A stretch of DNA of 55,355 nucleotides from DATJBC01 sp035515515 (GCA_035515515.1 DATJBC010000038.1:1-55355); one strand, 5' to 3'; shown: positions 9,006 through 18,053, numbered from the stretch's first letter. The notes: generated by a model from the sequence alone, not told the origin. Numbers and translations are program-made.

Positions 9006-10466
9006 TCAGGCGACGGCGCTGGGGCGGTAGAGGACGGGGCGCCCCTGGCCCGACCGCTTGGCCTGGTACATGGCGGCGTCGGCCTGGGCGATCAGCCCGT
9101 CGGCGTCGACGCCGGGGGCGGGCGACCACGCCACCCCGACGCTCGCCCGGCACGGGACCTCGACGGTGCGCAGCGTGATGGGACGGCCCAGGCTGCGGGC
9201 GATGCGCGTGGCCGTCCCCAGCGCCTCCTCGACCTTGCGCACCTGCGGGCACAGCACGAGGAACTCGTCACCGCCGATCCGGCCCACCACGTCGCCGGCG
9301 CGCACCGAGCGCATGAGCCGCCGCGCCACGACCTCGAGAAACCCGTCCCCCACCACGTGGCCGTGGCGGTCGTTGACGGCCTTGAAGTCCTCCAGGTCCA
9401 CGAAGATGACCGCGGGCCGGGCGCTCTCGACGGCGACGGAGAGCATCCGGTCGAGCGCGTCCATCGTCGACGCCCGGTTGTAGCAGCGCGTCAGCTTGTC
9501 GAACGAGGCGCGCACCAGGAGCTCCTCGCGCATCTTGGCGCTGTCGGTGACATCGGCCAGACAGGCGACCGCCCCGGTGACGCTGCCGTCGTCCGCCATC
9601 AGGGTGCGCACGCTCAGCGTGCACTGGCGGGTCTCCTTCACGCCCTCGCCGTCCGCGATCGCCAGCCGGATCTCGAGGTCGCTGTCGCGGCCTCGCTCGA
9701 GCGCCGAGGTGAACGCCTCGCCGAGCCCCGAGGCGTCGTCGGCCACCACGGTGGCGAGCTGGTCGGCGAAGCTGCGGGCCCGGGGGACCCCCACGATCGA
9801 GTGCAGCATGCTGTTCGTGTACAGCACGCGGCCCTGCGCGTCGACGTGGAGGACCCCGAGGGGGAGCGCCTCGGCCAGGCGGTGCAGGAGCTGCTCACGG
9901 GCGCGCAGCGCCTCGTGGAGCTGGAGCGGGCGGCCCTCGGCGACCTCGGTGTCACCGCTCCCGCCCGCCCCGGGCGGGTTGGCGTCGGGCATCTCGGCCG
10001 AGACGTCGACCATGTGGGCCACGACGCACTGCGCGGCGGGATCGTCGAGCCGGTTGTCGTTGACCATCTCGACCCAGACCCACGACCCGTCGCGGTGCCG
10101 GTGGCGGATGCGCAGGGGGAGGGCCCGGCCCGGGGCGCTCAGCATCTGCATCCAGTTCTCGACGGCGATCGCCTGGTCGTCGGGGTGGATGAAGTCGAGG
10201 GAGGTGCGTCCGAGGAGGTCGTCCGCGCTCCAGCCCAGGATCTCGGGCATCGAGGCGTCGATCTCGAGCAGGACGGCGGCCGCGCTCTTGCGCACCTCCG
10301 TGCAGCGTGTCTCGGCACGGTCCACCCCGGGGACATCGTCATCCCCCGACGGGCACTTGACGCCGCGGCCGCCCGGGACGGCGGGACCGTCTCCGGTGTG
10401 CGCGGGGCCTCCGGCTCGCCCCCCCAGGGCGCGAGCCGGATCCCCACGCTCCGTGTGCGATGTCAT
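9006..10466 (-). CDS. PAS-PAS-GGDEF diguanylate cyclase
   Basis: This encodes 486 residues. A disordered leader of about 55 residues precedes a PAS domain (about 60-155, with GRTSLDFIHPDD and RHRDGSWVWVEM), a second PAS domain (about 190-310), and a GGDEF domain (about 320-485). The active-site signature RIGGDEF is intact at residues 396-402, and the RAGD inhibitory I-site (389-392) lies exactly five residues upstream. It should therefore make cyclic di-GMP from two GTP and be subject to product inhibition. There is no EAL or HD-GYP domain and no membrane segment, so it is a soluble sensor of an unknown cytoplasmic signal. The start was taken at the ATG nearest the PAS domains; upstream frame is antisense to neighbouring genes. 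Confidence 0.9.
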   Translation of the reverse strand: MTSHTERGDPARALGGRAGGPAHTGDGPAVPGGRGVKCPSGDDDVPGVDRAETRCTEVRKSAAAVLLEIDASMPEILGWSADDLLGRTSLDFIHPDDQAIAVENWMQMLSAPGRALPLRIRHRHRDGSWVWVEMVNDNRLDDPAAQCVVAHMVDVSAEMPDANPPGAGGSGDTEVAEGRPLQLHEALRAREQLLHRLAEALPLGVLHVDAQGRVLYTNSMLHSIVGVPRARSFADQLATVVADDASGLGEAFTSALERGRDSDLEIRLAIADGEGVKETRQCTLSVRTLMADDGSVTGAVACLADVTDSAKMREELLVRASFDKLTRCYNRASTMDALDRMLSVAVESARPAVIFVDLEDFKAVNDRHGHVVGDGFLEVVARRLMRSVRAGDVVGRIGGDEFLVLCPQVRKVEEALGTATRIARSLGRPITLRTVEVPCRASVGVAWSPAPGVDADGLIAQADAAMYQAKRSGQGRPVLYRPSAVA

Positions 10467-10573
10467 GGCGGTGTGACGCGCACCCACGGTGCCCCCTTCG
10501 GGCTCGGGCCGACGGCGGTGCCGGCGATCATCGGGTGGGGCCGTCGGGCGCGGCGTGGCGAGGCGCGGCGACG

Positions 10574-10816
10574 TCAGCCTCCGGGGTGGGCCATCTCCCG
10601 GACGGCGCCGGCGGCGTCCCCCGCCGCCTCGGGCCCCGCCAGCAGGGCCCCCAGGGCACCGTCGACCTCGGCCAGGAGCTGGCGGCGGGCCACCAACCCG
10701 CCGCGGAAGGCGGGGTTGTCGGTGGCCGCGATCTCGTGGCTCATGTCCCGCAACGCCTCGGCCAGGAGCCCCTTCACGGCGCGGGCCTGTTCGGTGGTGA
10801 TGTCGAGCTGCATCAT
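10574..10816 (-). CDS. small helical protein coupled to PEP synthase
   Basis: This encodes 80 residues (MMQLDITTEQARAVKGLL...). It is predicted almost entirely helical and acidic-to-neutral, with no membrane segment and no Cys. The start codon overlaps the ppsA stop as ATGA, so translation is almost certainly coupled and the product is probably made at a level tied to PEP synthase. I do not recognise the family. A regulatory or stability partner is possible but is inferred only from position. Confidence 0.65.
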   Translation of the reverse strand: MMQLDITTEQARAVKGLLAEALRDMSHEIAATDNPAFRGGLVARRQLLAEVDGALGALLAGPEAAGDAAGAVREMAHPGG

Positions 10817-13236
10817 CCCTCCTTCCCCGGAGCAGTCGGGCGGCGAGCACGGCCGGCCCGCTCCTCGACCTCGAGCACCCGGCGTGTCGTGGACAGCACG
10901 GTGTCGGGGTTGAGACTGATCGAGTCGATGCCGATCTCGACCAGGTACTCGGCGACGTCGGGGTAGTCCGAGGGCGCCTGGCCGCAGAGCCCGGAGTGCA
11001 GCCCGTTGCGCCGGCAACCCTCGACAGCCAGGCGGATCATCTCCATGACGCCCTCGTCACGCTCGTCGTAGTCGAAGGCCACCAGCTCGCTGTCACGGTC
11101 GACACCCAGCGTGAGCTGGGTGAGGTCGTTGGACCCGATCGAGAAGCCGTCGAACAGGCGAGCAAAGCGGTCGATGAGGACGACGTTGTTGGGGATCTCG
11201 CACATGGCGTAGACCTGCAGGCCGTCGCGCCCGCGTGCGAGCCCGTGCTCCGCCATCCGCTCGAGCACGCGCTCGGCCTCCTCCACGCGGCGCACGAAGG
11301 GCAGCATGAGGATGACGTTGGTGAGCCCCATCTCCTCCCGCACCCTCCGCATCGCCTTGCACTCCAGCGCGAAGCCCTCCTCGTAGGCGGGGTGCGCGTA
11401 GCGCGACGCCCCCCGGAAGCCGATCATGGGGTTGTCCTCGTGCGGCTCGAAGGCGGCCCCCCCGAGGAGGCTGGCGTACTCGTTGGACTTGAAGTCCGAC
11501 ATGCGCACCACCACCGGCTTGGGCCAGAAGGCCGCCGCGATGGTGCCGATGCCCTCCGACAGTCGCTCCACGAAGAAGTGCGCGCCGTCCGCGTAGCCGC
11601 GGGTGAGGCGGGCGAGCTCGGCCCGGGTGGCGGCGTCGGGGACCTGCTCGGGGTGCAAGAGGGCGAGGGGATGGGCCTTGATGGACTCGCTCACCACGAA
11701 TTCCATGCGGGCCAGCCCCACGCCGTCGTTGGGCAGGAACGAGGTCTGGAAGGCGATGTCGGGGTTGCCCAGGTTGACCATGATCTCGGTGGCCGGGCGG
11801 GGCAGGTCCTCGAGATGGGTCTGCTCGGCGTGGTACGCCAGCGCGCCCCGGTAGACGTAGCCGGTCTCCCCCTCGGCGCACGACACCGTCACGGCCGTGC
11901 CGTCGGCGATGACCGTGGTGGCGTCGCCCGTCCCCACCACGGCGGGGATCCCGAGCTCGCGGGCCACGATGGCCGCGTGGCAGGTGCGCCCGCCCCGGTT
12001 GGTCACCACCGCCCCCGCCGTCTTCATCACCGGCTCCCAGTCGGGCGTGGTGGTGTCGGCCACGAGCACCTCCCCCGGCTGGAAGGCGGCCAGCGCCACG
12101 ACGTCGTCCACCCGCCGGGCCCGGCCGGCGGCGACCCTCTCCCCCACGGCCCGTCCCCGGGCCAGGACCTCGCCCCGGCCGTCGAGCACGAAGCGCTCGA
12201 GGACGTTCTCGCTGCGCCGGGCGGCGGTCGTCTCGGGGCGGGCCTGCACCAGGTAGAGCAGGCCGTCGATCCCGTCCTTGGCCCACTCCATGTCCATGGG
12301 CTTCCCGTAGTGGCGCTCGATGGCGCACGCGTAGCCGGCCAGCTCGAGCACCTCGGCGTCGCTCAGGCAGAAGCGGCCCCGGTCGGCCTTGGGGGTGGGG
12401 ACGTTGCGGGTGGTGTGCTTGGTCTCCCCCTCGACGAAGACCATCTTCACGGCCTTGTCCCCCAGCCGCCGGCGCAGCACGGCGCGGTGGCCGGCGAGGA
12501 ACGTCGGCTTGTGGACGGTGAACTCGTCGGGGTCCACGGCGCCCTGCACGATGTTCTCGCCCAGGCCGTAGGAGCCGGTCACGAGGACCACGTCCCGGAA
12601 CCCCGACTCGGTGTCGAGGGAGAACATCACCCCGGCCGACGCCAGGTCGGAGCGCACCATCTTCATCACCCCGATCGACAGCGCCGTGGTGAAGTGGTCG
12701 AACCCCTGGTCCACCCGGTAGTGGATGGCGCGGTCCAGGAAGAGGCTGGCGAAGCACCGGCGGCAGGCCTCGAGGAGGCTGCTGTCGCCCCGCACGTTCA
12801 GGTAGGTCTCGTGCTGCCCGGCGAAGCTGGCCGTGGGCAGGTCCTCGGAGGTGGCCGACGAGCGCACCGCCAGGCTGACGTCGTCGCCGTAGCGGGCCTG
12901 CAGGTCCCGGTACCCGGCCACGATCTCGGCGGCCAGCTCGGCGGAGAGGCCGGCGCCGTGGACGATCTCCCGGGCGGCGCGGCCCCGGCGGGCGAGGTCC
13001 CGCACGTCGGAGACGTCGAGGTCGTCGAGGGCGTCGTGGAGCGGGCCCCAGGCCTTGGCCTCGCTCAGCATGTCTCGGTAGGCGGCGGCGGTGACGGCGA
13101 ACCCGTAGGGCACCCGCAGGCCCTGCGCCGAGAGGTTGCGGTACATCTCGCCCAGCGAGGCGTTCTTGCCGCCCACCTCGGCGACGTCGCCCACCCCGAA
13201 CGCCTCGAACCCCCTCACGTAGCGGGCCGTGCTCAC
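10813..13236 (-). CDS. ppsA: phosphoenolpyruvate synthase (pyruvate, water dikinase)
   Basis: This encodes 807 residues, typical for PpsA. The N-terminal ATP-grasp part includes GGKNASLGEM and SLAVRSSATSEDLPTASFAGQ. The central phosphohistidine domain has GGRTCHAAIVARELG (catalytic His420), and the C-terminal TIM barrel ends with SIGSNDLTQ, GLCGQAPSDYP and SLNPDTV. It converts pyruvate and ATP to PEP, AMP and phosphate for gluconeogenesis. It starts at a GTG with GGGAG just upstream, 50 bases after the end of the oxidoreductase operon. It carries its own DosR-like box and a 14-bp palindrome in that gap, so it may be transcribed both by read-through and independently. Confidence 0.96.
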   Translation of the reverse strand: MSTARYVRGFEAFGVGDVAEVGGKNASLGEMYRNLSAQGLRVPYGFAVTAAAYRDMLSEAKAWGPLHDALDDLDVSDVRDLARRGRAAREIVHGAGLSAELAAEIVAGYRDLQARYGDDVSLAVRSSATSEDLPTASFAGQHETYLNVRGDSSLLEACRRCFASLFLDRAIHYRVDQGFDHFTTALSIGVMKMVRSDLASAGVMFSLDTESGFRDVVLVTGSYGLGENIVQGAVDPDEFTVHKPTFLAGHRAVLRRRLGDKAVKMVFVEGETKHTTRNVPTPKADRGRFCLSDAEVLELAGYACAIERHYGKPMDMEWAKDGIDGLLYLVQARPETTAARRSENVLERFVLDGRGEVLARGRAVGERVAAGRARRVDDVVALAAFQPGEVLVADTTTPDWEPVMKTAGAVVTNRGGRTCHAAIVARELGIPAVVGTGDATTVIADGTAVTVSCAEGETGYVYRGALAYHAEQTHLEDLPRPATEIMVNLGNPDIAFQTSFLPNDGVGLARMEFVVSESIKAHPLALLHPEQVPDAATRAELARLTRGYADGAHFFVERLSEGIGTIAAAFWPKPVVVRMSDFKSNEYASLLGGAAFEPHEDNPMIGFRGASRYAHPAYEEGFALECKAMRRVREEMGLTNVILMLPFVRRVEEAERVLERMAEHGLARGRDGLQVYAMCEIPNNVVLIDRFARLFDGFSIGSNDLTQLTLGVDRDSELVAFDYDERDEGVMEMIRLAVEGCRRNGLHSGLCGQAPSDYPDVAEYLVEIGIDSISLNPDTVLSTTRRVLEVEERAGRARRPTAPGKEG

Positions 13237-13254
13237 GCTCCCAGCATCCGTCGG

Positions 13255-13268
13255 GCCGCCCGGGCGGC
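13255..13268. promoter_or_regulatory. 14-bp perfect palindrome upstream of ppsA
   Basis: GCCGCCCGGGCGGC is a perfect inverted repeat in the 50-base gap between the GltD-like gene and ppsA. It overlaps the downstream edge of the DosR-like box by two bases and lies 19 bases before the ppsA GTG. It could be an operator, a processing hairpin or a partial terminator. GC-only palindromes also arise by chance in this genome. Confidence 0.3.
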
Positions 13269-13286
13269 ACTAGGGGCGAAAGGCCC
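13267..13286 (-). promoter_or_regulatory. DosR/DevR-like box upstream of ppsA
   Basis: The minus strand reads GGGCCTTTCGCCCCTAGTGC and ends 30 nt before the ppsA GTG. Against the mycobacterial DosR core GGGACTWWAGTCCC the first 14 positions agree at 11. The same box occurs at the same distance upstream of porG and sqr. Binding by a DosR-type regulator is inferred; no such regulator gene lies in the window. Confidence 0.45.
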
Positions 13287-14921
13287 TCAGACGGGCTCGG
13301 GCTCCATGACGATGGCCCCGCACGGGCACTCGGCCACGCAGATGCCGCATCCCTTGCAGTAGTCGTAGTCGAACCGGTACCGCTGCCCGGGCCCCAGCTT
13401 GACCACGGCGTTGTCGGGACAGAGCCCGAAGCAGTTGTCGCACTCGAAGCAGTTGCCGCACGACAGGCAGCGCCGGGCTTCGAACAGGGCGTCCTCCTCG
13501 TCGAGCCCGGCGGTCACCTCGTCGAAGGTCGACACCCGCCGGGCGGCGTCGAGGCGCCGGCGCACGGTGCGGGGGGCGTCCGTGTAGTACCAGGTGTTCA
13601 GGCGCTCGAAGGCGGCCGGGGCGTGGCGCTCGGGGGGCGACCAGCGGGTGCCGGCCAGCCAGGCGTCCACGGCGCGCGCCGCACGCTTGCCGTGCCCGAT
13701 GGCGGTGGTGACGGTGCGGTCCCCGGGCACCATGTCGCCGCCGGCGAAGACCCCGGGGTGCCCCGTCATCATGTCGGCGCCCACCTCCGCCACCCCGTGG
13801 TCGAGGTGCAGCCCGGTGAGGGCGTCGAGCACCGCGGTGTCGGTCTCCTGGCCGAGGGCCAGGATGACCGAGTCGGCCTCGAGCTCCTCGAGCTGGCCGG
13901 TGGGCTGGGGGAAGCCGTGCTCGTCGAGGACCATCCGCTCCACCGCCAGGCGCCCCTCGTCGATGGCGGTGATCGTCGAGAGCCACCGCATGCTGACGCC
14001 CTCCTCGAGGGCCTCCTCGACCTCGACGTCGTGGGCGGGCATGCGGTCCCGCGTGCGCCGGTAGACCACCAGGGCGTCGGTGGCCCCCAGCCGCCGCGCC
14101 GTGCGCGCCGCGTCCATGGCCACGTCGCCGCCGCCGTACACCACCACGTGGCGCCCGAGCTGCGGCGGGCCCGTGTCCTCCATCGAGCGCAAGAGCGACA
14201 CCGCCTCGAGCACCCGCGCCGAGTCCCCGGCGGGGATGTAGGCCCGCCGGCCGATCTGGGCGCCCACGGCCAGGAAGGCGGCGTCGTAGCGCTCGGCGCC
14301 CATGACGGCGGCCACGTCGGTCACGGTGCGGCCCAGCTGCAGCTCGACGCCGGTGCCGAGGATCCGCTCGACCTCGGCGTCGAGCACGTCGCGCGGCAGG
14401 CGATAGGTGGGGATGCCGTAGCGCATCATCCCCCCCGGGGCCTTCCCCGCCTCGGCCACCGTCACGTCGTGCCCGAGGCGCCGCAGGTGGTAGGCGGCCG
14501 ACAGCCCCGCCGGCCCCGCCCCCACCACGAGCACCCGCGCCCGCTCGGCTGCCCCGCGGGCCCCGGCGGGGGGCAGCGCCCAGCCCTCGGCGATGGCCTG
14601 GTCGCCCAGGAACCGCTCCACGGCGTTGATCCCCACCGCCTCGTCGAGCCGGGCCCGGTTGCAGGCCGACTCGCAGGGCCGGTAGCACACCCGGCCCATC
14701 ACCGCCGGCAGGGGGTTGTCCTGCACGAGCGCCCGCCACGCCTGCTCGTAGGCGCCCTCCTCGGCGAGATACAGCCAGCGCTGCACGTTCTCACCCGCCG
14801 GGCAGGCGTCGTTGCACGGCGGCATGCGGTCCACGTAGACGGGCCGCTCCACCCGCCACGACCCGGTGCGGTTGGCCAGGCTCGACCCCACGTCCAAGGT
14901 GACCGCGAAGGGCCGCTCCAT
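13287..14921 (-). CDS. GltD-like NAD(P)/FAD oxidoreductase fused to a 2x[4Fe-4S] ferredoxin domain
   Basis: This encodes 544 residues. The N-terminal GltD-type cluster domain has CNDACPAGENV and CYRPCESACNR. The FAD site VLVVGAGPAGLSAAYHL follows near residue 130, then an NAD(P)H site (VVVYGGGDVAMDAARTARRLG) and a second FAD motif (GVFAGGDMV). The C-terminal ~75 residues carry two ferredoxin motifs, CFECDNCFGLCP and CKGCGICVAECP, preceded by a further CLSCGNC. The ferredoxin part resembles the delta subunit of pyruvate:ferredoxin oxidoreductases. The chain could therefore pass electrons between the oxidoreductase and NAD(P)H. The ATG overlaps the porB stop by one base (TGATG), so the genes are translationally coupled. 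Confidence 0.88.
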   Translation of the reverse strand: MERPFAVTLDVGSSLANRTGSWRVERPVYVDRMPPCNDACPAGENVQRWLYLAEEGAYEQAWRALVQDNPLPAVMGRVCYRPCESACNRARLDEAVGINAVERFLGDQAIAEGWALPPAGARGAAERARVLVVGAGPAGLSAAYHLRRLGHDVTVAEAGKAPGGMMRYGIPTYRLPRDVLDAEVERILGTGVELQLGRTVTDVAAVMGAERYDAAFLAVGAQIGRRAYIPAGDSARVLEAVSLLRSMEDTGPPQLGRHVVVYGGGDVAMDAARTARRLGATDALVVYRRTRDRMPAHDVEVEEALEEGVSMRWLSTITAIDEGRLAVERMVLDEHGFPQPTGQLEELEADSVILALGQETDTAVLDALTGLHLDHGVAEVGADMMTGHPGVFAGGDMVPGDRTVTTAIGHGKRAARAVDAWLAGTRWSPPERHAPAAFERLNTWYYTDAPRTVRRRLDAARRVSTFDEVTAGLDEEDALFEARRCLSCGNCFECDNCFGLCPDNAVVKLGPGQRYRFDYDYCKGCGICVAECPCGAIVMEPEPV

Positions 14922-15979
14922 CACGCCACCTCCCCGTCGTCGTGGCGCCCGCCGTCCCCGCCGCCGTGGTCGTCGACGGGGGGGCACAGCCCGTAGCGGG
15001 CGACGTTGTCGTCGGCGAGCCCCTGGATGCGGGCCACCACGTCGGGCCGCGCCACGGCGCCCGAGGGGCCGAAGAGGTGGGCGAAGCGGGACTGGAGCCG
15101 CAGGTAGTCCTCCACCGGGGCACGGCTGCGGATGGGGGTGGCGCCCACCACCACGCCGTGCTCGGCCTCGAACACGGGGAACAGGCCGGTCTCCTTGGCC
15201 AGCCGGGCGACGTGCACGGTGTCGGAGGGGGCGCTGCCCCACCCGAGCGGGCACGGCACCAGCACGTGGAGGTAGCGCGCCCCGCGCACCGCCATGGCCC
15301 GGTGCACCTTGGCCTCGAGGTCGTGCAGCTCGGCCACCGTGGCGGTGGCCACATAGGGGATCCCGTGCGCCATGGCCAGGCGGGGCAGGTCCTTGCCCTG
15401 CCCGAAGGCGTTGCCCGGCTCGGGGCCGACGGCCTCGGTGGTGGCGGTGCGCGCCGCCGCGGGCGTGGCGCCCGAGCGCTGGACGCCAGTGTTCATGTAG
15501 GCCTCGTTGTCGTAGCAGACGAAGAGCACGTCGTCGTTGCGCTCGAACATCCCCGACAGCGCCCCGAACCCGATGTCCACGGTCCCCCCGTCGCCGGCCT
15601 GGGCGATGACGCGGATGTCGCTGCGGCCCTGGGCCGCCAGCGCGGCGGCCACCCCCGAGGCGACGGCGGGCGCGTTGGCGAACAGCGAGTGCAGCCACGG
15701 GATGTTCCAGGACGTCTCGGGGTAGGGCGTGGTGAAGACCTCCAGGCACCCCGTGGCGTTCACCGCCACGAGCCGGCCGTCGGTGGCCGCCATGGCGGCG
15801 TCGAGCACGCAGCGGGCCCCCAGCGCCTCGCCACACCCCTGGCACGCCCGGTGCCCGCTGGTGAGCGCGTTGGCCCGGTGGGCGTCGGCCTGGGCGGTGC
15901 GCCGCGACAGGTCGACCAGCCGGTTGCCGACGGCGAAGCTGCCCACTTGGTAGAACTTGACGGGCTGCTTGACGGCCAC
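14921..15979 (-). CDS. porB: 2-oxoacid:ferredoxin oxidoreductase, beta (thiamine diphosphate) subunit
   Basis: This encodes 352 residues. GHRACQGCGEALGARCVLDAA supplies cluster-type cysteines, and AQAGDGGTVDIGFGALSG is the thiamine-diphosphate binding signature. DNEAYMNTGVQRSGATP is the conserved active-site stretch of pyruvate-type enzymes. With the alpha and gamma subunits it interconverts a 2-oxoacid (probably pyruvate) and CoA with acyl-CoA, CO2 and reduced ferredoxin. The GTG at 15979 has GGGAGGGG upstream and begins within 3 bases of the alpha stop. Pyruvate is favoured because PEP synthase sits in the same cluster, but the sequence does not exclude another 2-oxoacid. Confidence 0.92.
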   Translation of the reverse strand: MAVKQPVKFYQVGSFAVGNRLVDLSRRTAQADAHRANALTSGHRACQGCGEALGARCVLDAAMAATDGRLVAVNATGCLEVFTTPYPETSWNIPWLHSLFANAPAVASGVAAALAAQGRSDIRVIAQAGDGGTVDIGFGALSGMFERNDDVLFVCYDNEAYMNTGVQRSGATPAAARTATTEAVGPEPGNAFGQGKDLPRLAMAHGIPYVATATVAELHDLEAKVHRAMAVRGARYLHVLVPCPLGWGSAPSDTVHVARLAKETGLFPVFEAEHGVVVGATPIRSRAPVEDYLRLQSRFAHLFGPSGAVARPDVVARIQGLADDNVARYGLCPPVDDHGGGDGGRHDDGEVA

Positions 15980-15981
15980 GG

Positions 15982-17250
15982 TCAGCCCCTCCCCACGACG
16001 GCGCCCGCCCGACGAGCAGCCGCCAGGTCGCGCACGAGGTTCTCGGCGCTCGGGCCGGACCGCCGCGCCCGCCCCATGCGGGACAGCTCCCGCTCGACCG
16101 CGGCGCGGTCGAGGTCCAGGAAGCGCAGCCGCTCGAGGCGCCCGGCGGCGGCGTCCTCGACCACGGAGGCGATCGCCCTCTCCGTCACCGGCCGGCCGCC
16201 CAGGCCGGCCACCACGGTGGCGACCCGTCGCTTGGCGTCGTCGATGGCCAGGCCCACGTCGGTGGACAGGACGCCGCCGAACCCGGCGCTGAAGGCCTTC
16301 TCGACCACCACGACCCGGCGCGCCTCGCCGATGGCGTCGTGCACGGCGTCGAGGGGGAACGGCCGGAACGACGTGATGCCCACGATCCCCGCCCGGAGGC
16401 CGGCGCGTCGCAGCTCGTCGACGGCGTCCTTGGCCGTGCCGATGATCGACCCCATGGCCACCAGCACGACGTCGGCGTCCTCGGCCCGGTAGGGCGAGAC
16501 GAGGCCGCCCGAGCGGCGCCCGAACACCCCGGTGAAGGCGGCGGCGACCTCCTCGATGCGCTCCAGCGCTCGGAGCTGACGGGCATGGGCCAGGTAGCGG
16601 ACCTCGGTGAAGGCGTCGGGGCCCACCATGGCCCCGATGGAGACGGGCTCCGCCGGGTCGAGCACCTGGCGCGGCTCGAAGGGCGGCAGGAAGGCGTCGA
16701 CCTGACCGGGCTCGGGCACGTCCACGCGCTCGGTGGCGTGGGTGAGGAGGAACCCGTCCATGCACACCATGACGGGCAACGACACCTCCTCGGCCAGCCG
16801 GAACGCCTGGACGTGGAGGTCGGCCGCCTCCTGGTTGGTCTCGGCGAAGAGCTGGATCCACCCGCTGTCGCGCACCGCCATGGCGTCGCTGTGGTCGTTC
16901 CAGATGTTGATCGGGGCGCCGATGGCCCGGTTGGCCAGCGTCATCACGATGGGCAGGCCGAGGCCACCGGCGTTGTAGACGGCCTCGATCATGAACAACA
17001 GGCCCTGGCTGGCCGTGGCGGTGTAGGCGCGCGACCCGGCCGCCGACGCGCCGATGGCCACCGACATGGCGGAGAACTCCGACTCGACGTTGACGAAGGC
17101 GCACCGCTCGAGCTGCCCCGCCTTCACCATGGCCCCCAGCGCCTCCACGATGTGGGTCTGGGGTGTGATGGGGTAGGCGCACACCACCTGGGGGCGGCAC
17201 GCCGCCACCGCCTGGGCCACGGCCCGCGAGCCCTCAATCTGCGTGAGCAT
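15982..17250 (-). CDS. porA: 2-oxoacid:ferredoxin oxidoreductase, alpha subunit
   Basis: This encodes 422 residues. The early motif YPITPQTHIVE and the VNVESEFSAMSVAIGASAAGSR segment are hallmarks of the alpha subunit's pyrimidine-binding domain. TATASQGLLFMIEAVYNAGG and PINIWNDHSDAMAVRDSGW follow, as in pyruvate-type PorA. It overlaps the end of the gamma gene by 17 bases and abuts porB, so the three subunits form one translation unit. The enzyme class uses oxygen-sensitive iron-sulfur clusters, which is relevant to the hypoxia-type box upstream of porG. Confidence 0.93.
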   Translation of the reverse strand: MLTQIEGSRAVAQAVAACRPQVVCAYPITPQTHIVEALGAMVKAGQLERCAFVNVESEFSAMSVAIGASAAGSRAYTATASQGLLFMIEAVYNAGGLGLPIVMTLANRAIGAPINIWNDHSDAMAVRDSGWIQLFAETNQEAADLHVQAFRLAEEVSLPVMVCMDGFLLTHATERVDVPEPGQVDAFLPPFEPRQVLDPAEPVSIGAMVGPDAFTEVRYLAHARQLRALERIEEVAAAFTGVFGRRSGGLVSPYRAEDADVVLVAMGSIIGTAKDAVDELRRAGLRAGIVGITSFRPFPLDAVHDAIGEARRVVVVEKAFSAGFGGVLSTDVGLAIDDAKRRVATVVAGLGGRPVTERAIASVVEDAAAGRLERLRFLDLDRAAVERELSRMGRARRSGPSAENLVRDLAAARRAGAVVGRG

Positions 17251-17881
17251 CGACCGGTCCCTCGGTTCGGGGCCCCACGGAGGCCGGCGCCGCCGCCCAC
17301 CGGCGGGGCGCGGCCTGCGACACCAGGTCGAAGGCGGCGGTGGCGGCCACCACGTTGGACCCCGCCACCCGACCCGGGAACCGCTCGCCGATGGCGCTGG
17401 CCACGGACTCGAGGCGCACCACGCCGCACAGCGCCGCCAGGCCGCCGAGGAGCACGGCGTTGGGCACGGGACGGCCGACGTGGCGCAGGGCCAGCTCGGT
17501 GGCGGGGACGGTCACGAGGTGGTCGCCCGGGAGGGCGCGCACGGACGCGGGCAGGGGCAGCTCTTCCACCGACCGGGAGGTGTTGACGAGCAGGTAGCCG
17601 TGGGGGCGCAGCCCCCGGGTGAGCCCGGCGTCGTGCAGCAGGGTGGCGTCCTGGACGACGAGGGCGTCGGCCTCGGTGACCGGGGCGCGCGTCCGGATCT
17701 CGCCGTCGCTGATCCGGCAGAACGCCGTCACCGGGGCGCCGGCGCGCTCCGAGCCGAAGCTGGGGAACGCCTGCGCGCAGCGACCCTCGAGGAAGGCGGC
17801 CACCGACAGCAGCTCGGCCGCCGTGACAACCCCCTGGCCCCCGCGGCCGTGGAACCGCACCTGGAACTCCCACGACGTCAC
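17234..17881 (-). CDS. porG: 2-oxoacid:ferredoxin oxidoreductase, gamma subunit
   Basis: This encodes 215 residues. FQVRFHGRGGQGVVTAAELLS is the family signature, and FPSFGSERAGAPVTAFCRI follows as in PorG. It is the first gene of the operon porG-porA-porB-(GltD/ferredoxin fusion)-ppsA-(80-residue protein). The GTG at 17881 lies 29 bases after a DosR-like box. The C-terminal ~25 residues are Pro/Ala-rich and overlap porA. Confidence 0.92.
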   Translation of the reverse strand: MTSWEFQVRFHGRGGQGVVTAAELLSVAAFLEGRCAQAFPSFGSERAGAPVTAFCRISDGEIRTRAPVTEADALVVQDATLLHDAGLTRGLRPHGYLLVNTSRSVEELPLPASVRALPGDHLVTVPATELALRHVGRPVPNAVLLGGLAALCGVVRLESVASAIGERFPGRVAGSNVVAATAAFDLVSQAAPRRWAAAPASVGPRTEGPVDAHAD

Positions 17882-17910
17882 CCTCGGAGCTTGGCGCCGC
17901 CCCGGCCCGT

Positions 17911-17930
17911 GCAGTAGGGGCGAAGGTCAC
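17911..17930 (-). promoter_or_regulatory. DosR/DevR-like box upstream of porG
   Basis: The minus strand reads GTGACCTTCGCCCCTACTGC and ends 29 nt before the porG GTG. It matches the mycobacterial DosR core at 10 of 14 positions and the box upstream of sqr at 18 of 20. Fixed spacing from the start codon at three loci argues for a real promoter element. TACTGC at its end might also serve as a -10-like hexamer. Confidence 0.5.
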
Positions 17931-18053
17931 GACCGTCTTGCCGCCAGGGCCCTCCGACCCTGGTCGCGGCGCTCCTCGGCGAAGGACACCGCGCCCGGCG
18001 GGGCCGCCGGGGACCCGGGCGGGCCCCGTGCCGGCGCCGTGCCGGCCGGCGCG

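Noticed and set aside
8115..10913. 932-residue open frame on the plus strand
   Set aside because: Antisense to the P-loop kinase, PhnB-like and diguanylate cyclase genes, with no domain of its own.
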